Source: Candidatus Pseudomonas phytovorans (GTDB lineage: Bacteria; Pseudomonadota; Gammaproteobacteria; Pseudomonadales; Pseudomonadaceae). Taken from it: 64,000 nucleotides of DNA. The translations under genes were made by a program, and so were the position numbers. The notes under the pieces were generated by a model, which worked only from the letters and a program-made list of their open reading frames with translations, was not told the origin of the DNA and did no database searches. The DNA lies in the NCBI GenBank assembly GCA_029202525.1, contig CP119325.1:509001-573000 (forward strand), written 5' to 3'. Positions 16,778 to 25,872 of the stretch are shown piece after piece; positions within the stretch are counted from its first letter, which is position 1; each line of letters begins with the position of its first letter.

Positions 16778-18148
16778 ATGAACACTGTGCGTGAAACCAT
16801 CGCCGCCATCGCTACCGCGCAAGGCCGTGGCGGTGTGGGTATTGTCAGGTTGTCCGGCCCCTTGGCTGGCAAGGCCGGGCAATTGATCACCGGCCGTACC
16901 CTGACCCCTCGTCATGCCCATTACGGCCCGTTCCGCGATGATGAAGGGCTGGTGCTGGACGAAGGGATTGCGCTGTTCTTCCCAGGGCCGAATTCGTTCA
17001 CCGGCGAAGATGTGCTCGAGTTGCAGGGCCACGGTGGCCCGGTGGTTCTGGATATGCTGCTGCAGCGCTGTGTACAAGTTGGCTGTCGGCTGGCCCGCCC
17101 TGGCGAGTTCAGCGAACGCGCCTTCCTCAACGACAAGCTCGACCTGGCCCAGGCCGAAGCCATTGCCGACCTGATCGAGGCCAGCTCCAGCCAGGCAGCG
17201 CGCAACGCCCTGCGCTCGCTGCAAGGGGAATTCTCCAAGCGTGTGCACAGCCTGACCGAGGCGTTGATTGCCCTGCGTATCTACGTCGAGGCAGCGATCG
17301 ACTTCCCGGAGGAGGAGATCGACTTTCTTGCCGATGGCCACGTGCTGTCGATGCTCGATGCCGTGCGTGGCGAGTTATCCACCGTACAGCGTGAGGCCGG
17401 CCAGGGCGCCCTGCTACGTGACGGTATGACCGTGGTCATCGCCGGCCGACCAAACGCCGGCAAGTCGAGCCTGCTGAACCAGTTGGCCGGACGGGAAGCA
17501 GCCATCGTCACTGATATCGCCGGTACTACCCGGGACATCCTGCGTGAACATATCCACATCGACGGTATGCCGCTGCATGTGGTCGATACCGCCGGTTTGC
17601 GTGATACCGACGATCATGTGGAAAAAATCGGCGTAGAACGCGCGCTGAAGGCCATTGGCGAGGCCGATCGCGTGTTGCTGGTGGTCGACTCCACCGCACC
17701 CGAGGCCAGCGACCCGTTCGCCTTGTGGCCGGAGTTTCTCGATCAGCGGCCTGACCCGGCGAAGGTCACGCTGATTCGCAACAAAGCTGACCTGAGTGGT
17801 GAGCGGGTAGGGTTGGAACAGTGCGATGACGGGCATGTGACCATCACCCTCAGCGCCAAGGGCGACGACACAGGGCTGCAACTGCTGCGCGACCATCTGA
17901 AGGCCTGCATGGGTTACGAACAGACTGCCGAGAGTGGCTTCAGCGCCCGCCGGCGCCATCTGGATGGCTTGCGCCAGGCCAGCGAGCACCTGGAGCACGG
18001 CCGTGCCCAACTGACGTTGGCGGGTGCAGGAGAGCTGCTGGCTGAGGACTTGCGCCAGGCACAGCATGCGCTGGGAGAAATCACCGGCGCGTTCAGCTCG
18101 GATGACCTGCTGGGGCGGATTTTCTCCAGCTTCTGCATCGGCAAGTAA
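16778..18148 (+). CDS. mnmE: tRNA-5-carboxymethylaminomethyluridine GTPase MnmE (TrmE)
   Basis: GTPase that, with MnmG, modifies the wobble uridine (cmnm5U) of several tRNAs. The 456-aa protein has the N-terminal tetrahydrofolate-binding domain, a central helical domain, and an inserted G domain with GRPNAGKSSLLNQL, DTAGLRDTDD and NKAD motifs. It ends in the conserved CIGK, whose cysteine belongs to the family signature. It starts 35 bp after the yidC terminator and is followed by its own terminator (18172-18199). The partner gene mnmG is next, after a DnaA-box-rich spacer. Confidence 0.97.
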   Translation: MNTVRETIAAIATAQGRGGVGIVRLSGPLAGKAGQLITGRTLTPRHAHYGPFRDDEGLVLDEGIALFFPGPNSFTGEDVLELQGHGGPVVLDMLLQRCVQVGCRLARPGEFSERAFLNDKLDLAQAEAIADLIEASSSQAARNALRSLQGEFSKRVHSLTEALIALRIYVEAAIDFPEEEIDFLADGHVLSMLDAVRGELSTVQREAGQGALLRDGMTVVIAGRPNAGKSSLLNQLAGREAAIVTDIAGTTRDILREHIHIDGMPLHVVDTAGLRDTDDHVEKIGVERALKAIGEADRVLLVVDSTAPEASDPFALWPEFLDQRPDPAKVTLIRNKADLSGERVGLEQCDDGHVTITLSAKGDDTGLQLLRDHLKACMGYEQTAESGFSARRRHLDGLRQASEHLEHGRAQLTLAGAGELLAEDLRQAQHALGEITGAFSSDDLLGRIFSSFCIGK

Positions 18149-18171
18149 TCCACAGCCAGGCAACGCGGCAC

Positions 18172-18199
18172 GCCGCTCCTTCGGGAGCGGCTTTTTTTT
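18172..18199 (+). terminator. Rho-independent terminator after mnmE
   Basis: GCCGCTCC (18172-18179), tetraloop TTCG, GGAGCGGC (18184-18191) and eight T (18192-18199): a textbook intrinsic terminator. Confidence 0.93.
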
Positions 18200-18691
18200 G
18201 CCTGAAATTCGTTGCAGGAGATGACCGCAGTCAGGCGAGCCGCTCCCACTTTGTCCACGTCTGGGCGCTATTTCAAAAATTTTTTCATCCACAAGCACGT
18301 ATTTACGATCAGGAGCCCTGTGGAAAACCCGCCTTCAGCTCGGTTGATAACCAGTCTTTTTTTCTGAGGAAAAATCCGCCTGTGGGTAAATAGCCATTTA
18401 ATCCACAGGCTAAAAGGTGTTATCCAGAGGCCTCATGGCACTCCAACCACAGGGTTTAATTTCTCTCTACACGACGTAATTTGTGGCCTGTAAGGCTTTA
18501 TCCACAGATATCGTTGTGCATAAGAATAAACATAAAAACAAAGCTTTTATAAATTTCTTCTTGTTGATTTCTGTTGTCTGCCACTCATCCACAGACTGGT
18601 CAAAATTTGTTCAGACGGTTTCTTTAAAGGGGGTGAAGTCCCTATACTTGTCGGCTTACCTTCTCTATTCGCAAAAACAGGCACGAGGTGC
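18200..18691. other. mnmE-mnmG spacer with DnaA boxes and the mnmG promoter region
   Basis: This 490-bp spacer has one exact DnaA box (18498-18506) and several near matches: 18319-18327, 18381-18389, 18398-18407, 18420-18428 and a CATCCACAG-type at about 18590. An AT-rich stretch lies at 18520-18570. A TATACT -10 element is at 18643-18648 with no clear -35. No gene was found. The composition mirrors oriC on a smaller scale. Confidence 0.6.
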
Positions 18692-20587
18692 GTGGTGGAT
18701 TTCCCTTCCCGTTTTGAAGTGATCGTCATCGGCGGCGGCCATGCCGGTACCGAGGCTGCGCTTGCGTCTGCACGCATGGGTGTGAAAACCCTGCTGCTGA
18801 CCCATAACGTGGAAACCCTCGGTCACATGAGCTGCAACCCCGCCATCGGCGGTATTGGCAAAAGCCATCTGGTCAAAGAGATCGATGCCCTCGGCGGCGC
18901 CATGGCGCTGGCCACTGACAAGAGCGGCATCCAGTTCCGCGTTTTGAACAACCGCAAGGGCCCGGCCGTACGTGCCACCCGTGCCCAGGCCGACCGCGCC
19001 ATCTACAAGGCAGTGGTGCGTGAAATCCTGGAGAACCAGCCGAACCTGTGGATATTCCAGCAGTCCTGCGACGACCTGATCGTCGAGCAGGACCAGGTCA
19101 AAGGCGTGGTGACGCAGATGGGTCTGCGTTTCTTCGCCGAATCGGTGGTATTGACCACCGGTACTTTCCTCGGCGGGCTTATCCACATTGGTTTGCAAAA
19201 CCATTCCGGTGGTCGTGCCGGTGATCCACCTTCGATTGCCCTGGCCCACCGCATGCGTGAACTGCCGCTGCGCGTCGGTCGCCTGAAAACCGGTACACCG
19301 CCGCGCATCGATGGTCGCTCGGTGGATTTCTCGGTCATGACCGAGCAGCCAGGCGATACGCCAATCCCGGTGATGTCGTTCATGGGCAATGCCCAGATGC
19401 ACCCACGCCAGGTGAGCTGCTGGATTACCCACACCAATGCGCGCACCCACGAGATCATTGCCTCGAACCTCGACCGTTCGCCGATGTACTCGGGCGTGAT
19501 CGAAGGTGTCGGCCCACGTTACTGCCCGTCCATCGAAGACAAGATCCACCGCTTTGCCGACAAGGAAAGCCACCAGGTGTTCATCGAGCCGGAAGGCCTG
19601 ACCACCCACGAGCTGTATCCCAACGGTATTTCCACTTCCCTGCCGTTCGACGTGCAGCTGGAACTGGTGCGCTCGATCCGCGGCATGGAAAACGCTCACA
19701 TCGTGCGCCCGGGCTACGCCATCGAGTACGACTACTTCGACCCGCGTGACCTCAAGTACAGCCTCGAGACCAAAGTGATCGGCGGCCTGTTCTTCGCCGG
19801 GCAGATCAACGGCACCACCGGTTACGAAGAGGCCGGTGCACAAGGCTTGTTGGCGGGTACCAACGCTGCACTGCGTGCGCAAGGCCGCGAAAGCTGGTGC
19901 CCGCGTCGCGATGAGGCGTACATCGGGGTACTGGTCGACGACCTGATCACCCTGGGTACCCAGGAGCCGTACCGCATGTTCACTTCGCGTGCCGAGTACC
20001 GCTTGATCCTGCGCGAAGACAACGCAGACCTGCGCTTGACCGAAAAAGGCCGCGAACTCGGCTTGATCGACGACGAGCGCTGGGCTGCTTTCTGCACCAA
20101 GCGCGACGGTATCGAACGAGAGGAACAGCGCCTCAAGTCCACCTGGGTTCGCCCGAATACCGAGCAAGGCCAGGCGGTTGTGGATAAGTTCGGCACTCCG
20201 CTCAGCCACGAATACAGCCTGCTTAACCTGTTGGCCCGCCCGGAAATCGACTATGCCGGCCTGATTGAGGCGACCGGCGGTGAAGCGATCGATCCACAGG
20301 TAGCCGAGCAGGTCGAGATCCGGACCAAATACGCCGGTTACATCGACCGCCAGCAGGATGAAATCGCACGACTGCGCGCCAGTGAAGATACCCAGCTGCC
20401 TGTGGATATCGACTACTCGACGATTTCCGGGCTGTCCAAGGAGATCCAGGGCAAGCTGGGTCAGACCCGTCCGCAAACGTTGGGCCAGGCTTCTCGCATC
20501 CCGGGCGTGACCCCGGCAGCCATTTCCCTGTTGCTGATTTACTTGAAAAAACGCGGCGCTGGCCGCGAATTGGAGCAAAGCGCTTGA
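18692..20587 (+). CDS. mnmG: tRNA uridine 5-carboxymethylaminomethyl modification enzyme MnmG (GidA)
   Basis: FAD- and NADH-dependent partner of MnmE in wobble-uridine modification. The 631-aa protein has the N-terminal dinucleotide-binding motif VIGGGHAGTEAALAS, the family signature NGTTGYEEAGAQGLLAG and the C-terminal helical MnmE-binding domain. Two consecutive GTG codons (18692, 18695) can serve as start; the second has the better distance from GAGG (18685-18688). The gene contains two exact DnaA-box 9-mers (19179-19187 and 20179-20187). Its stop overlaps the rsmG start. Confidence 0.97.
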   Translation: MVDFPSRFEVIVIGGGHAGTEAALASARMGVKTLLLTHNVETLGHMSCNPAIGGIGKSHLVKEIDALGGAMALATDKSGIQFRVLNNRKGPAVRATRAQADRAIYKAVVREILENQPNLWIFQQSCDDLIVEQDQVKGVVTQMGLRFFAESVVLTTGTFLGGLIHIGLQNHSGGRAGDPPSIALAHRMRELPLRVGRLKTGTPPRIDGRSVDFSVMTEQPGDTPIPVMSFMGNAQMHPRQVSCWITHTNARTHEIIASNLDRSPMYSGVIEGVGPRYCPSIEDKIHRFADKESHQVFIEPEGLTTHELYPNGISTSLPFDVQLELVRSIRGMENAHIVRPGYAIEYDYFDPRDLKYSLETKVIGGLFFAGQINGTTGYEEAGAQGLLAGTNAALRAQGRESWCPRRDEAYIGVLVDDLITLGTQEPYRMFTSRAEYRLILREDNADLRLTEKGRELGLIDDERWAAFCTKRDGIEREEQRLKSTWVRPNTEQGQAVVDKFGTPLSHEYSLLNLLARPEIDYAGLIEATGGEAIDPQVAEQVEIRTKYAGYIDRQQDEIARLRASEDTQLPVDIDYSTISGLSKEIQGKLGQTRPQTLGQASRIPGVTPAAISLLLIYLKKRGAGRELEQSA

Positions 20588-21234
20588 GTTCCCTGGTCAC
20601 CCCGCAACATGCCGAAGAGTTGTCCACAGGTGCCCGCCAGCTCGGTGTCGAGCTAAGCCCGGAGCAGCACGAAAAGCTGCTCGGCTACCTGGCCCTGTTG
20701 ATCAAATGGAACAAAGCCTACAACCTCACTGCCGTCCGTGATCCGGACGAGATGGTTTCCCGCCATCTGCTCGACAGCCTCAGCGTCATGTCGTTTATCC
20801 ACAGCGAGCGCGATAACTGGCTGGATGTTGGCAGTGGTGGTGGCATGCCGGGCATTCCCCTGGCTATCCTTCATCCGCGCAAACAGGTGACGGTGCTGGA
20901 TAGCAATGGCAAAAAGACCCGCTTCCTGACCCAAGTGAAAATGGAACTCAAGCTGGATAACCTGCAGGTTATCCACAGCCGGGTCGAAGCCTTCCAACCG
21001 GCTCAGCCGTTCGACGGAATCATCTCCCGCGCTTTCAGCAGCATGGAGAATTTCACCAACTGGACCCGCCATCTGGGCGACACCGGGACGCAATGGCTTG
21101 CAATGAAGGGGCTGCATCCTGCCGATGAACTGGTAGCATTGCCCGCAGACTTCACAGTGGAAAGCGAACAGGCCCTGACCGTTCCGGGTTGCCAGGGCCA
21201 GCGCCATCTGCTGATACTGCGCCGCAAGGCATGA
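20584..21234 (+). CDS. rsmG: 16S rRNA (guanine527-N7)-methyltransferase RsmG (GidB)
   Basis: S-adenosylmethionine-dependent enzyme that methylates G527 in 16S rRNA. The 216-aa protein has the SAM-binding motif LDVGSGGGMPGIPLAI (about residues 80-95) and the RsmG region HLLDSLSV. The TTG start at 20584 overlaps the mnmG stop (TTGA), which implies coupling. Two exact DnaA-box 9-mers lie within it (20795-20803, 20969-20977). parA follows after 18 bp. Confidence 0.96.
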   Translation: MSSLVTPQHAEELSTGARQLGVELSPEQHEKLLGYLALLIKWNKAYNLTAVRDPDEMVSRHLLDSLSVMSFIHSERDNWLDVGSGGGMPGIPLAILHPRKQVTVLDSNGKKTRFLTQVKMELKLDNLQVIHSRVEAFQPAQPFDGIISRAFSSMENFTNWTRHLGDTGTQWLAMKGLHPADELVALPADFTVESEQALTVPGCQGQRHLLILRRKA

Positions 21235-21252
21235 CTGGGAACACGCGCATCA

Positions 21253-22044
21253 ATGGCTAAGGTATTCGCAATCGCGAACCAGAAAGGTGGTGTAGGCAAG
21301 ACTACCACCTGTATCAATCTCGCCGCCTCGCTGGCCGCGACCAAGCGTCGTGTGCTGCTGATCGACCTCGATCCGCAGGGCAACGCCACCATGGGCAGCG
21401 GTGTGGACAAACACGAGCTCGAGCACTCGGTCTACGACCTGCTGATCGGGGAATGCGACCTGGCCCAGGCCATGCATTACTCCGAACACGGTGGTTTCCA
21501 GTTGCTGCCGGCCAACCGAGACCTGACCGCCGCCGAAGTGGTGCTGCTGGAAATGCAGGTCAAGGAGAGCCGCCTGCGCAACGCTCTGGCGCCCATCCGC
21601 GAGAGCTACGACTACATCCTCATCGACTGCCCACCGTCGCTGTCCATGCTCACCCTGAACGCTCTGGTCGCTTCCGATGGCGTGATTATCCCCATGCAGT
21701 GCGAGTACTACGCGCTGGAAGGTCTCAGCGACCTTGTGGATAACATCAAGCGCATCGCTGCCCGGTTGAATCCGGAGCTGAAGATCGAAGGCCTGCTGCG
21801 GACCATGTTCGACCCGCGCCTGAGCCTGAACAACGATGTTTCGGCGCAGTTGAAGGAGCACTTCGGCCCGCAGCTGTACGACACGGTCATTCCGCGAAAC
21901 ATTCGCCTGGCCGAGGCCCCCAGCTTCGGCATGCCTGCCCTGGCCTACGACAAGCAGTCGCGTGGTGCGCTGGCTTATCTGGCCCTGGCTGGGGAACTGG
22001 TTCGCCGTCAACGCCGTCAATCACGCACTGCACAAACAACTTAA
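21253..22044 (+). CDS. parA: Chromosome partitioning ATPase ParA (Soj)
   Basis: Deviant Walker-type ATPase that forms gradients on the nucleoid and moves the ParB-parS origin complex. The 263-aa protein begins MAKVFAIANQKGGVGKTTTC, with the double-lysine Walker A at residues 11-18. It continues with LLIDLDPQGNATMGSG and DYILIDCPPSLSML. It lacks the N-terminal helix-turn-helix of plasmid type Ia ParA, as expected for a chromosomal copy. parB follows after 9 bp. One DnaA-box 9-mer lies inside (21735-21743). Confidence 0.97.
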   Translation: MAKVFAIANQKGGVGKTTTCINLAASLAATKRRVLLIDLDPQGNATMGSGVDKHELEHSVYDLLIGECDLAQAMHYSEHGGFQLLPANRDLTAAEVVLLEMQVKESRLRNALAPIRESYDYILIDCPPSLSMLTLNALVASDGVIIPMQCEYYALEGLSDLVDNIKRIAARLNPELKIEGLLRTMFDPRLSLNNDVSAQLKEHFGPQLYDTVIPRNIRLAEAPSFGMPALAYDKQSRGALAYLALAGELVRRQRRQSRTAQTT

Positions 22045-22053
22045 GGAATCCGT

Positions 22054-22926
22054 ATGGCCGTCAAGAAACGGGGTCTCGGACGTGGGTTGGATGCACTGCT
22101 CAGTGGTCCTTCCGTCAGCGCGCTCGAAGAGCAGGCTGTGAAGATCGACCAGAAAGAACTGCAACACCTGCCGGTCGAGCTGATTCAGCGGGGCAAGTAC
22201 CAGCCACGCCGGGACATGGACCCCCAGGCGCTGGAAGAGCTTGCGCACTCGATTCGCAGCCATGGCGTGATGCAACCGATCGTGGTCCGCCCGATTGGCG
22301 ACAACCGCTACGAGATCATTGCCGGTGAGCGCCGCTGGCGTGCCACCCAGCAGGCCGGCCTGGACACGATCCCGGCCATGGTCCGTGAAGTGGCGGATGA
22401 AGCCGCCATTGCCATGGCGCTGATCGAGAACATCCAGCGCGAAGACCTCAACCCGCTGGAAGAGGCCATGGCCCTGCAGCGCCTGCAGCAGGAATTCGAG
22501 CTCACCCAGCAACAGGTGGCTGACGCCGTAGGCAAATCGCGGGTAACCGTGGCCAACCTGCTGCGCCTGATTACCCTGCCTGACGCGATCAAGACCATGC
22601 TCGCCCACGGTGACCTGGAGATGGGCCATGCACGCGCATTGCTCGGCCTGGACGAAAACCGTCAGGAGGAGGGGGCGCGTCATGTTGTCGCACGTGGCCT
22701 CACCGTGCGCCAAACCGAGGCACTGGTACGTCAGTGGCTGAGTGACAAGCCTGATCCGGTCGAACCGAGCAAACCTGATCCGGACATCGCACGCCTTGAA
22801 CAGCGGCTCGCAGAGCGCCTGGGCTCGGCCGTTCAGATCCGTCATGGCAACAAGGGCAAAGGCCAGTTGGTTATTCGCTACAACTCGCTTGACGAGTTGC
22901 AAGGCGTGCTTGCTCACATCCGCTGA
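22054..22926 (+). CDS. parB: Chromosome partitioning protein ParB (Spo0J)
   Basis: CTP-dependent clamp protein that loads at parS sites and spreads to condense and segregate the origin region. The 290-aa protein starts MAVKKRGLGRGLDALL and has the ParB/Srx domain with the arginine-rich box GERRWRA (about residues 90-96), a helix-turn-helix (LTQQQVADAVGKSRVTVANLLRL) and a C-terminal dimerisation domain. Its sites in this window are at 9861, 10491 and 39960. Confidence 0.97.
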   Translation: MAVKKRGLGRGLDALLSGPSVSALEEQAVKIDQKELQHLPVELIQRGKYQPRRDMDPQALEELAHSIRSHGVMQPIVVRPIGDNRYEIIAGERRWRATQQAGLDTIPAMVREVADEAAIAMALIENIQREDLNPLEEAMALQRLQQEFELTQQQVADAVGKSRVTVANLLRLITLPDAIKTMLAHGDLEMGHARALLGLDENRQEEGARHVVARGLTVRQTEALVRQWLSDKPDPVEPSKPDPDIARLEQRLAERLGSAVQIRHGNKGKGQLVIRYNSLDELQGVLAHIR

Positions 22927-22971
22927 AACAATTCCTGTTGTAGCGCGCAGTCGGAAATCACTACCGAAGAG

Positions 22972-23000
22972 TTGAATAGGGGTTAATCCACCCCTATACT
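22972..23000 (+). promoter_or_regulatory. Sigma-70 promoter of the ATP synthase operon
   Basis: TTGAAT (22972-22977), a 17-bp spacer and TATACT (22995-23000) lie in the parB-atpI gap, about 75 bp before the atpI start codon. Confidence 0.65.
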
Positions 23001-23075
23001 CTGCGCGCATTTTGTCGGCACAAATTATGCCAAGTCATAACTGACTTGTTGGTCGACTTCCGAGGAGCAGTTGTG

Positions 23076-23483
23076 ATGGAAATCCGCACGCCAAACCGCC
23101 TGCCTTTCCATCGCTGGGCGGTTTTTCCGGTACTGCTGGCTCAATTTGTCGTACTGCTGCTGGCAACATTGGTTTTGTGGCAGTGGAAAGGGGTGGTCAG
23201 TGGATATTCAGGCCTTTGCGGAGGTTTGATCGCTTGGCTGCCCAATGTGTATTTCGCCTGGAAGGCTTTTCGCTTCAGCGGGGCTCGGGCGGCACAAGCC
23301 ATCGTCAAGTCGTTTTACGCTGGCGAGGCAGGCAAGATGATTTTGACGGCAGTGCTTTTTGCACTGACCTTCGCAGGAGTGAAGCCACTGGCGCCGTTGG
23401 CAGTATTCGGCGTCTTCGTGTTGACCCTTTGGGTCAGCTGGTTCGCGCCCCTGCTGATGAATAAAAGACTTTCGAGACCTTAA
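23076..23483 (+). CDS. atpI: ATP synthase protein I
   Basis: Small hydrophobic protein encoded first in the ATP synthase operon; homologues help assemble the c-ring or import magnesium. The 135-aa product has about four membrane segments (roughly residues 13-35, 37-57, 75-97 and 101-122). The ATG at 23076 was chosen because GAGGAG (23062-23067) precedes it by 8 nt; the frame extends 10 codons upstream without a signal. It is 17 bp from atpB. Confidence 0.9.
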   Translation: MEIRTPNRLPFHRWAVFPVLLAQFVVLLLATLVLWQWKGVVSGYSGLCGGLIAWLPNVYFAWKAFRFSGARAAQAIVKSFYAGEAGKMILTAVLFALTFAGVKPLAPLAVFGVFVLTLWVSWFAPLLMNKRLSRP

Positions 23484-23500
23484 GGGCGTTTGAGGCAACC

Positions 23501-24370
23501 ATGGCAGAAGAAACCGCTTCGGGTTATATCCAGCACCACTTGCAGAACCTGACCTATGGTCAATTACCAGACGGCAGCTGGGGCTTCGCCCATTCGGCTG
23601 CAGAAGCCAAGGCAATGGGCTTCTGGGCGTTCCACGTGGACACCCTGGGTTGGTCCGTCGCGCTGGGTTTGATCTTCCTGTTCATCTTCCGCATGGCGGC
23701 CAAGAAGGCAACTTCCGGTCAACCTGGCGGTTTGCAGAACTTCGTGGAAGTGATGGTCGACTTCGTCCATGGCAGCGTGAAGGACTCCTTCCACGGCCGT
23801 AGCCCGGTGATTGCACCACTGGCGCTGACCATCTTCGTCTGGGTATTCCTGATGAACGCCGTCGACCTGGTACCGGTCGACTGGATTCCTCAGCTGGCCA
23901 TCCTGATTTCCGGTGATCCGCACATTCCGTTCCGCGCCGTGTCGACCACCGACCCGAACGCGACCCTGGCCATGGCCTTCAGTGTGTTCGCCCTGATCAT
24001 TTTCTACAGCATCAAGGTCAAGGGCCTGGGCGGCTTCCTCGGTGAGCTGACCCTGCACCCGTTCGGCAGCAAGAACATCTTCCTGCAGATCCTGCTGATT
24101 CCGGTCAACTTCCTGCTGGAATTCGTCACCCTGATCGCCAAGCCGATCTCGCTGGCACTGCGTCTGTTCGGCAACATGTATGCCGGCGAACTGGTGTTCA
24201 TCCTGATCGCTGTAATGTTCGGCTCCGGCCTGCTCTGGCTGAGCGGCCTGGGTGTGGTGCTGCAATGGGCGTGGGCTGTGTTCCACATCCTGATCATCAC
24301 CCTGCAAGCTTTCATCTTCATGATGCTGACCATCGTCTACCTGTCGATGGCACACGAAGATAACCATTAA
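23501..24370 (+). CDS. atpB: ATP synthase F0 subunit a
   Basis: Membrane subunit that forms the two proton half-channels next to the c-ring. The 289-aa protein has five to six membrane helices and the essential arginine in the helix SLALRLFGNMYAGELV, followed by the C-terminal HILIITLQAFIFMMLTIVYL. The length is normal for gammaproteobacteria. It is second in the atp operon. It contains a degenerate parS-like sequence (23629-23642, 12 of 14 bases) that I do not count as a site. A 144-bp spacer precedes atpE. Confidence 0.97.
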   Translation: MAEETASGYIQHHLQNLTYGQLPDGSWGFAHSAAEAKAMGFWAFHVDTLGWSVALGLIFLFIFRMAAKKATSGQPGGLQNFVEVMVDFVHGSVKDSFHGRSPVIAPLALTIFVWVFLMNAVDLVPVDWIPQLAILISGDPHIPFRAVSTTDPNATLAMAFSVFALIIFYSIKVKGLGGFLGELTLHPFGSKNIFLQILLIPVNFLLEFVTLIAKPISLALRLFGNMYAGELVFILIAVMFGSGLLWLSGLGVVLQWAWAVFHILIITLQAFIFMMLTIVYLSMAHEDNH

Positions 24371-24514
24371 GACCGCCTGGCGTGTCTGATAGCCTTTCCC
24401 GCCGGTTTGGGGGGAGGGCTTAAAAAGTCCGCAAGGGCATGCTGTACCAAACGATTTGTTTTACCGCTTCAACTTAAAAACCTAACCAATACGACGTAAA
24501 AGTCGGGAGGAAAG

Positions 24515-24772
24515 ATGGAAACTGTAGTTGGTCTGACCGCTATCGCTGTTGCTCTGCTGATCGGCCTGGGTGCTCTGGGTACCGCCATTGGTTTCGGCCT
24601 GCTGGGCGGCAAATTCCTGGAAGGCGCTGCTCGCCAGCCAGAAATGGTTCCAATGCTGCAGGTTAAAATGTTCATCGTTGCCGGTCTGCTCGACGCCGTA
24701 ACCATGATCGGTGTTGGTATCGCTCTGTTCTTCACCTTCGCGAATCCGTTCGTTGGTCAAATCGCCGGCTGA
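24515..24772 (+). CDS. atpE: ATP synthase F0 subunit c
   Basis: Hairpin proteolipid that forms the rotating ring of F0. The 85-aa protein has two membrane helices joined by the polar loop R40-Q41-P42. The ion-binding carboxylate is D60 in [14 protein letters not shown], and no sodium-binding residues are evident, so proton coupling is expected. The start follows GGGAGGAAAG at close distance; this strong ribosome-binding site and the long leader fit the high copy number of this subunit. Confidence 0.97.
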
Positions 24773-24831
24773 TCACTCGTTAACCACGAGTTGATAGCTG
24801 TGATGAACCAAAGACCGAGCGAGGTGTTGGC

Positions 24832-25302
24832 GTGAATATTAATGCAACCCTGATTGGCCAATCCGTTGCCTTCCTGATTTTTGTACTCTTCTGCATGAAG
24901 TATGTATGGCCTCCGGTCATCACTGCCCTGCAAGAGCGCCAAAAGAAGATTGCCGACGGCTTGGACGCTGCCAACCGCGCAGCTCGCGACCTGGAGCTGG
25001 CCCAAGAGAAAGCGGGTCAGCAACTGCGTGAAGCTAAAGCACAGGCAGCCGAAATCATTGAGCAAAGCAAGAAACGCGCTGCTCAGCTTGTCGAGGAAGC
25101 CCGTGAACAGGCCCGCGTCGAAGCTGACCGTGTGAAGGCTCAGGCTCTGGCCGAGATCGAACAGGAACTGAACAGCGCTAAAGACGCCCTGCGTGCCCAA
25201 GTGGGTGCTCTGGCCGTTGGCGGTGCTGAAAAGATCCTTGGCGCCACAATCGATCAAAACGCGCATGCGGAGCTGGTTAACAAACTGGCCGCTGAAATTT
25301 AA
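24832..25302 (+). CDS. atpF: ATP synthase F0 subunit b
   Basis: Peripheral stalk subunit with one N-terminal membrane helix (residues 5-27) followed by a long, highly charged coiled coil (about 30-140) that reaches to F1. The 156-aa length is typical. The start is GTG at 24832 after GAGG. Residues 60-120 show the usual Ala/Glu/Gln/Arg heptad pattern. It lies 59 bp after atpE and 12 bp before atpH. Confidence 0.96.
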   Translation: MNINATLIGQSVAFLIFVLFCMKYVWPPVITALQERQKKIADGLDAANRAARDLELAQEKAGQQLREAKAQAAEIIEQSKKRAAQLVEEAREQARVEADRVKAQALAEIEQELNSAKDALRAQVGALAVGGAEKILGATIDQNAHAELVNKLAAEI

Positions 25303-25314
25303 GCGAGGGCGATC

Positions 25315-25851
25315 ATGGCAGAACTGACCACGTTGGCCCGACCTTACGCTAAGGCTGCCTTTGAGCATGCCCAGGCCCATCAGCAACTGGCCAATTGGTC
25401 AGCCATGCTCGGCCTGGCTGCTGCGGTGTCGCAAGATGACACCATGCAGCGCCTGCTCAAGGCCCCGCGACTGACGAGCGCAGAAAAGGCCGCCACGTTC
25501 ATTGACGTGTGCGGTGACAAGTTCAATGCACAGGCACAGAATTTCATTCATGTTGCCGCGGAAAACGACCGTCTCCTGCTTTTGCCGGAGATTGCCAATC
25601 TGTTCGACCTGTACAAGGCCGAGCAAGAGAAATCCGTGGACGTGGAAGTCACCAGTGCCTTCGCGTTGAACCAAGAACAGCAAGACAAACTCGCCAAGGT
25701 TCTCAGTGCACGGTTAGGCCAGGAAGTGCGCCTGCACGCGTCGGAGGATGCCAGCCTGATTGGCGGCGTCGTCATCCGCGCTGGTGACCTGGTAATCGAT
25801 GGCTCTGTTCGCGGCAAAATCGCGAAACTGGCCGAAGCATTGAAATCTTGA
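25315..25851 (+). CDS. atpH: ATP synthase F1 subunit delta
   Basis: Peripheral stalk subunit that ties the top of F1 to subunit b. The 178-aa protein starts MAELTTLARPYAKAAFEHA, the standard OSCP/delta opening, and has the C-terminal motif IGGVVIRAGDLVIDGSVRGKIAKL. The length is typical. It is separated from atpF by 12 bp and from atpA by 21 bp. Confidence 0.96.
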   Translation: MAELTTLARPYAKAAFEHAQAHQQLANWSAMLGLAAAVSQDDTMQRLLKAPRLTSAEKAATFIDVCGDKFNAQAQNFIHVAAENDRLLLLPEIANLFDLYKAEQEKSVDVEVTSAFALNQEQQDKLAKVLSARLGQEVRLHASEDASLIGGVVIRAGDLVIDGSVRGKIAKLAEALKS

Positions 25852-25872
25852 GTTTGAAGGGGCAGCAGAGCA

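Noticed and set aside
23629..23642. parS-like sequence in atpB
   Set aside because: Two of the 14 bases differ (the last two), so the palindrome is broken; not counted as a ParB site.
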